A DNA stretch of 64,000 bases from Dendrobium chrysotoxum (taxonomy: Eukaryota > Streptophyta > Magnoliopsida > Asparagales > Orchidaceae). Below the pieces are notes generated by a model. It was not told the DNA's origin and searched no databases. It saw only the letters and a program-made list of their open reading frames with translations. Numbering within the stretch: position 1 is the first letter of the stretch; each line of letters opens with the position of its first letter. Location: positions 21,902,228 through 21,966,227 of the forward strand of contig CM034304.1 in assembly GCA_019925795.1 (NCBI GenBank), given 5' to 3'. The position numbers and the translations under genes were made by a program. Of the stretch, positions 58,886 to 64,000 are shown piece after piece.

Positions 58886-58904
58886 TTCTTCTTTTTGGTG
58901 ATGT

Positions 58905-59131
58905 CCAAAGGGGGAGTAAAATATTATTAAAATGTATCTTTGTTGTGGTTAGTTCAATTTTTTTGTATTTGCTCTTATACTTGTTGTGTTTTATTTAATT
59001 AAAATTATTTTAAAAAAACTCTCCCTATTTTTATAAGAACTTCATTATTAAGGGGGAGATTAAGAGATAATAAAATTAACTTAAAAATTTAACCAATAAT
59101 TTTTGCCATCATAAAAAATAGGGATAATTTT
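58905..59131 (+). other. Repeated polypurine tracts of element G
   Basis: CCAAAGGGGGAGTAAA (about 58907), TTAAGGGGGAGATTAAG (about 59048) and ATAAAAAATAGGGATAA (about 59111) precede the LTR. The last follows GCCATCAT, as in element A, and is the likely functional one. Multiple tracts are a Sirevirus trait. Confidence 0.7.
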
Positions 59132-60892
59132 TTTTAACAAATATTATTGGATTTCTCCTTTATTTCTCCTGATATTATTAATGAATATTTATTTTGTACA
59201 CACTAACATTTCAGGTACATCATGCACTGTGCAAAAGTATCAACTCAAAATTGGGTAGAATAGGTTTGATATTTTTATAAAAGTCTATATTTTAATTTCT
59301 TTATTTTCTATATTTCTTGAGTTAAAAGTCCTATAAAAGATATATGCCAGCTTAGCAACTATGCATACATACATCAAGGAGAAAAATAAAGTGTTTTAAC
59401 TTCTGTGAAGTTCATCCAATATGATCTGGATCATACTCTATGATCTGAGTAAACCAGAGATTAATTAGAACATTTAATTAAGATAATCTAAATTTATAAT
59501 AATCATACTGTATGATCCAAATCATATAGAATGATCAGTAGAACTCAAAAATCTTACTGCCAATTACAAATTAGGCAATATTTTAAAATTCAAAAATTAA
59601 ACTACTTATACTATATAATTGCCATCGTACTGTATGATATCATTAAATCTTACCTAATTTAATCTTATAATTAGGCAATAAAATTAGGATTAATTAATAT
59701 TTCATATCGTACTATATGATGACCTACTTTCTATAGTATGACCTGATTCACTCCTAGGATGATATTTAATCACCACCGATCATCCTGGATAAATTTCTAA
59801 TCGATTGAACTAATCGTCCTGTACGACCACTGATATCACACAGGATAGTCAATTCAAGTATTTAAACTAACCAAACAAACCCTCATTCATTGTATAGTAC
59901 AAACAGGTTAAATTGAACTAATCATACTATATGATCACATATCATACTGTATGATCAGAAGTGATAGAATTAAAAATTTAGGTTTTTTTGGAAGCCTTAT
60001 ATTTAACCTCTCCTATTAAACTTTCAAAAAGTCTTTAGCTGTTGAGAGATTTTTTGTGAGAGTTCTTTGAAAGGTTGACTTCTTGTGAGATCTTGCAATT
60101 TGGAGAAGGAGAATTTGTGTGAAGAAGAAGTACTATGAGAGGATTTCACATAGTTTGTCCAAGCAAGCGTACCTTAGTTCCTCCTTGTGTCATCATTGAT
60201 CTTTTGGGTTACTCTAGAAACAAAGTTTTTAAGGCTGAAGATCTTCAGGTTCTCTGCCTCACCAAGAGGGTGAAAAGAATTCTAGGGTCTCTGTCACACC
60301 AAGAGGGTAAAAAGATTCTAAGTTCTCTACCTTACCAAGAGGATGGAAAATATTTATAGTACTTTGTCACACTGAATTGGGGTAAGAGATTTTATTAGGA
60401 CTTTTCTGCCTTACAGTGGGGGCTTAAGCAGATTCACTAAAAGGTTTAGTGTAATACCCAGAGAGGAGGACTCCGGGGAGTGGACGTATGTCAAGATTCG
60501 ACTGTGCCACTATAAATCCGGTGTGCTCGTTATATTTTTTTCTGCATTTTATCTAACTGCATTTTTATTTTCCCTACATGTTATATTCTTACAAGCATTT
60601 GTTGAGATTGTTGAGCTTTATTTTGATTTAAATTTTTTTGGAAAAAGAAAACAAAAAAAGAAAAATAAATAAAATAAAATATATCTTCACATTTATTTTT
60701 CTACAAAAATCCAAAAGAGCAAAAATATTTGCTTTATAAATTTCTTTCGCTGAAGTTTGTGTAATTGGTTTTGACATTTCAAAAGAATATTTTAACAAAA
60801 AACTTTAAAAAGACCAATTCCCACCCCCCCCCCCCCCCCCCAGCTTTCCTTGGGCAATTCAAGTGGTTTGATAACCCATCTTAGAACTTTCA
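59131..60892 (+). repeat. 3' LTR of Sirevirus G
   Basis: The left end is decayed (TTTTAACAAAT in place of TGTTGTGAAT); the right end is AACTTTCA at 60892. It carries the quasi-palindromes (59405-59965), five or so 43-bp repeats on the theme CACCAAGAGGGTGAAAAGAT (60245-60420), the GACGTATGTCAAG segment matching A and B, and a run of 18 C (60824-60841) at the site of the Sirevirus G-run motif. Confidence 0.8.
59405..59965. repeat. Quasi-palindrome array in the LTR of element G
   Basis: Copies include ATCCAATATGATCTGGATCA (59413), ATCATACTGTATGATCC (59504), ATCATATAGAATGATC, ATCGTACTGTATGATATC (59624), ATCGTACTATATGATG, ATCGTCCTGTACGACC and ATCATACTATATGATCACAT followed by ATCATACTGTATGATC (59925-59957). 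The core is TACTGTA. Confidence 0.85.
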
Positions 60893-60899
60893 AGAAAGG

Positions 60900-62301
60900 G
60901 AGAGAATCTAAGGGTTAAAGCTCAAGTTTTATCCATATGGCTAGGTAAGAATTTTGTAGAGCACGAGATAGGCTTCTAAACACCTCTCTCAAATTTCAAT
61001 TCCACTAAGTTTATAAAATTATATAATTAAAAACATGGTTTTCTCAGGTTTTACTATATTTTCACTATGTAACTTTTAGTATGTTGTTTTTGCTTCATTC
61101 TAAATATTTTAACTATAAGAAGTTAAATTTCTACAAGTTAGTTTTTTTTCTTATGAAGGGTATTAAGCATATTGAACAAATGAAACATATCAGACTTTTT
61201 TAATAGAAGACATAAACTATTATTTTGGATATTCCTCTGAAATTATAATTAGAATGAAATAAGTCTAGTGAGAGTTTTTATACTTGCAACATGCATTACT
61301 ATAGATAATTCTAGTATTCCATACATCAATATAATTTCCATTTTAAGTCATAATTTCTTATAGTTGCATTTAAATTGCATAACTCATGGCATGGTATTAG
61401 AGCATCTTTGAATTCTAAAATTTGGTAAGTGCACTCTCTGAAATGATACAAGGTCCCTATATATTCTGTTATGGCCCTATCTACCTTCTATGGATGTGCA
61501 AGGGATTCTGACCCCACTTATTGAATGCAAGTGTGGGAGGTTACTCTATTCTATTATGGCCCACTTGCTGAGTGCAAGTGTGAGAGGCAAAAAAGAGCTA
61601 TAAGTAAGCATTAAGACATATACATTATACTCATGCATTACATAATATATTAATTCAATAATTAAAGTATAAATTTTATTCTAACCTATTTTGCTAGATT
61701 CTGATGTTATTGAATGAATTCTAATGAAATGAGAAAGTTAAGTACAAACAAAACTCTAATAACTAATGTCCTTTGACATGACTGATACTTCTATGAAAGT
61801 GAGTTGTAAAAGTACAAGTGATGAACTTAGAATTAAGTATAATTTGATAATGTAAAAGAATTATATTTTGCTAGTACTTCATTTATGCTTTAAAAATTTA
61901 TTAAACATTTAAATAGATTATGATCAGTATTTTAATTGGATATTGATATATGTGACGGGCTGGTGATAGAAATCTATTGGGATCGATGTACTCACTCTAT
62001 GGATTTTCTACTATTTCATGGAAAGGAAAGGGCCAAACAGAGTTGAGAGAAATATAGCCAGGATTCTTTAGATCAGAATTGTTAAGGTATTCATTTTGTA
62101 ATCCAGTGTCAATTATTTTGGTGTCTAGATTACTTGAGAACTAGGTTATTGTATACGAGTATTTGGAAGGAATGAAATGATGTTTTCTATTATTCTTATA
62201 TTGAACTTTATAGTAGTTCTGGTTGATCTTGTTTGTGTTTGAGTTAAAATGTAGGTTTAGGCTTTTAATCCTTCCATTGGTAGTTCCTAGGACATCAGAG
62301 G
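60900..62301 (+). repeat. Probable LTR of element H
   Basis: No coding frame. Two near-copies of a phrase with GGCCC and ATGCAAGTGTG(A/G)GAGG occur at 61465-61540 and 61555-61590. The start of the LTR is not defined. A second primer-site-like string, TGGTATTAGAGCATC, lies at 61395. Confidence 0.45.
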
Positions 62302-62302
62302 G

Positions 62303-62322
62303 TGGTACTAGAGCTACAAATT
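62303..62322 (+). other. Primer binding site of element H
   Basis: TGGTACTAGAGCTACAAATT, a decayed TGGTATCAGAGC site, 155 bases before the gag start. Confidence 0.6.
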
Positions 62323-62477
62323 GGAAGGATTGGAATTGTAACCAGACCCATAGTAAATGATTAGTAAGTCTAAGATGAAGGTGATAAATTTTAGTTTTGC
62401 TTTTCCATTAGCTTATGATAAATTTGTGTATAATTGAATTCTTTTTTTCCTAATTTAGATAAAAGTGTTAATATATA

Positions 62478-63590
62478 TGGACCCCCAAGATCCTAAAGCA
62501 GCTAATGGATTGAGTTCAAGTAGAGCTGCTATAGTATAGAGTACTATGGGGCTATGACTTCTGATTCCATATTGTCGTTTGCTGGCTTGGTAGCCTAGCT
62601 AATGAATGGGCCTTAGGATCAAATGGTTGGATTTAAGGGAGATGAGATGGATAAGCATATATAACTATTCTTGAGATTGAAGCCACCTCATTTCAAAGGT
62701 GAAGTGTAGCCTTAGGCAACTAAAGGTGGAATTATCAGGATAAATAAGTCATTTGATAGTATACAATGTCTAGATATTAAGAAGGTCCTTTAGTTATGTT
62801 TCTATTGAATGGAGGAGCAGAGCATTTGTGGATGGGCTAGTAGAGGAAAGATTTTAGGGAAGACCAAATGTGGAGATTTTTTGGGATGAGTTTATCGAGA
62901 TCTTCAAGAGCTGATTTATGCCACCGTTTGCCAAGTAGTATATATAAAAATCATTTTTGAGGCTTATACAAGGGGATAAAATGGTGATGTTGTATGAGGT
63001 GGAGTTCACACCTCTTGCTAGATATGTTCTCCAATTAGCCAGTATGCTTGAAGAGAAGTATTATAGATTTTTGCATGGTTTATGAGATAATTTCAAGCAT
63101 CCTCTAAATCTGTTCCACATTTATGACTTTTTTAGCTTATGGAGAGAGCACGATTGATACAGAATGATCTGATGTCTACCCAATATTGATGGGATGTGAG
63201 CTGGAAGAGGTTTAGTAGAGAGTCCTCCAAAAGTATAGTTAGTATGAAGAAATCCAGGTTGGATGTTGGCAATTTTAAGAGAGGAGGACCTGCAGTGTCT
63301 CAGAGTATAGAAACTCCATATCTATTAGCATCACTCATATTTTTGTATTATGTAGAAGAAGGCATACATGTTGGTGATTCTTATAAATGGGTCAGTGCTT
63401 TATGCCTGGTCAGTACAATCATAAAGCAGCATAGTGTCCACAAAGAGTGCTGAAAGGTAGCTTGAAGCTGAGGTAGCTAGAGTCAGAGGCATCAACCAGC
63501 CCATTCTAGAGCAGTCAATGAAGCTTTATCAACCCGTAGTGGAGGAAGATTTGGGGGAAGGTATTTGATTGCCCAAACTCTTAACTATTG
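62478..63590 (+). pseudogene. Gag of chromovirus H, broken
   Basis: The ATG at 62478 reads MDPQDPKAANGLSSSRAAIV. Later blocks: LFLRLKPPHFKGEV (about 62662), ICGWASRGKILGKTKCGDFL-type text (62820-62890), VVYEVEFTPLARYVLQLA-type text (62990-63050), and the 85-codon frame 63196-63453, RFSRESSKSIVSMKKSRLD followed by a zinc-knuckle-like area (63340-63450) with Cys residues lost. Stops throughout. Confidence 0.72.
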
Positions 63591-64000
63591 AGATACTATC
63601 TGCTTTGGCCTAAGGGCCTAAAACTTTTGTCATGTTGGCATAGCATCCCAGGAGGTCACCCATCCTAAAATTTTTTTGAGATGAGCATGCTTAATTGCAG
63701 AGTTTCTTAATAAAATTCTAACCATTATACCAAACATTTCTTAGATGTTTAAGAGTTTAGCTTCTTTTTTACTTAAGGGGTTTAACAATCTCCCTCACTT
63801 AAGTAATTGATGCCCTCGTCAGTATCTTTATCCTAGAATCATCCACCAGGAAGATATAATTTTAGAGGTGACCCCTACAAGTTCAAGTGGTGACTCGCAC
63901 CACATAGCCCTTAATCCCATACAGGGTTTATGAGGCAGCTCCCATGGCATAGCAATTTATCTTGTATGACACTTAGTTCCCATCTTTTGATTCGTGTATT
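63590..64000 (-). mobile_element. Cassandra-like TRIM fragment carrying 5S rRNA sequence
   Basis: On the minus strand a 5S rRNA-like sequence (63736-63642) is embedded in non-coding DNA that runs off the right edge. Cassandra elements are short plant LTR elements whose LTRs contain 5S rRNA sequence, and phrases such as TCTGCTTTGGCCTAAGGGCC next to it and AACAATCTCCCTCACTTAAG further on fit such an LTR. It interrupts gag of element H. Both boundaries are approximate and no internal domain is visible in the window. Confidence 0.62.
63642..63736 (-). rRNA. 5S rRNA-like sequence (degenerate, in a Cassandra-like LTR)
   Basis: Minus-strand text keeps the 3' internal promoter region of plant 5S rRNA (AGGATGGGTGACCTCCTGGG). 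It also has recognisable upstream parts: GGTATAAT for CATACC-A, ATTAAGAAACTCTGCAATTA for ATCAGAACTCCGCAGTTA, and AAGCATGCT for AAGCGTGCT. The middle (GGGCGAGAGTAGTACTA in plants) is replaced by an A/T-rich stretch. It is not an ordinary 5S gene. Confidence 0.72.

Larger units (their letters stand above)
55345..60892 (+). mobile_element. Sirevirus-type copia element G, 5' truncated
   Basis: Begins inside pol, just before RT, and continues through RNase H, a quasi-palindrome array, the accessory ORF, polypurine tracts and a complete 3' LTR ending AACTTTCA at 60892. It corresponds in order to 4840-10 of element A plus its LTR, and is the only copy on the plus strand. It is the most decayed of the three in pol. 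Confidence 0.82.
60893..63590 (+). mobile_element. Chromovirus-like Ty3/gypsy element H, 5' part
   Basis: An LTR-like non-coding region (about 60900-62301) is followed by a tRNA-Met-type primer site at 62303 and gag from 62478. It is cut near 63590 by a Cassandra-like sequence. Gag resembles that of E and F. Confidence 0.65.

Noticed and set aside
58611..58998. Ser-rich and hydrophobic ORFs near 58.6-59.0 kb as a membrane protein
   Set aside because: The Ser-rich frame lies in the decayed 3' half of the accessory ORF of element G, and the hydrophobic one comes from T-rich non-coding DNA before the polypurine tract.
63642..63736. A functional 5S rRNA gene
   Set aside because: The central part of the 5S sequence is replaced and the 5' part is diverged; it lies alone inside a mobile-element context.

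Overview
This is plant nuclear DNA, almost certainly from a flowering plant with a large, repeat-rich genome. It is AT-rich, I find no intact host gene, and nearly all of it is nested, decaying transposable elements. The visible families are Sirevirus-type Ty1/copia, Athila-like and chromovirus-like Ty3/gypsy, RTE-type and L1-type LINEs, a CACTA (En/Spm) DNA transposon and a Cassandra-like repeat carrying 5S rRNA sequence. The species cannot be named from the sequence.

Layout. (1) 1-9918, minus strand: Sirevirus A, with 5' LTR 8090-9918, PBS, gag, pol, an accessory ORF and a polypurine tract; its 3' LTR begins at position 10 and runs off the left edge. (2) 9919-27779, minus strand: Sirevirus B, hit by A at 9918/9919, by an RTE LINE (11427-13745, 18-bp target duplication) and by a CACTA element (14663-22349). 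The CACTA carries TnpD-like and TnpA-like genes, LINE pieces in both orientations, a 28-bp tandem array and a 164-bp MITE-like insert. (3) 27780-32560, plus strand: Athila-like element D, whose 5' LTR was hit by B. (4) About 32600-44260, plus strand: chromovirus E, split in gag by the pol-deleted Athila-like element C (34667-41534, both LTRs present). (5) 44270-46000: decayed, possibly Athila-derived. (6) 46005-54545, plus strand: chromovirus F, split in its reverse transcriptase by a nearly full-length L1 LINE (47983-53977, minus, 17-bp target duplication). (7) 54563-54877: a 28-bp degenerate minisatellite. (8) 55345-60892, plus strand: Sirevirus G, 5' truncated, with its 3' LTR. (9) 60893-64000: chromovirus H (LTR, gag), ending in a Cassandra-like segment with a minus-strand 5S rRNA-like sequence.

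No element has an uninterrupted gene set, so probably none is autonomous now. The L1 and the CACTA transposase are the best preserved; elements C, D, E, F and G are riddled with stops. The nesting gives a relative order of insertion: D before B, B before A, RTE and CACTA; E before C; F before L1; H before the Cassandra-like piece.

The most unusual signal is in the three Sirevirus copies. Each carries arrays of a 15-16-bp quasi-palindrome in two places: inside the LTR and just upstream of an accessory ORF 3' of pol. The core differs between copies (TCCAGGA in A, TACTGTA-like in B and G) but broadly matches between the two arrays of one copy. This looks like a paired cis-element system, perhaps read by a DNA-binding factor; that role is inference.
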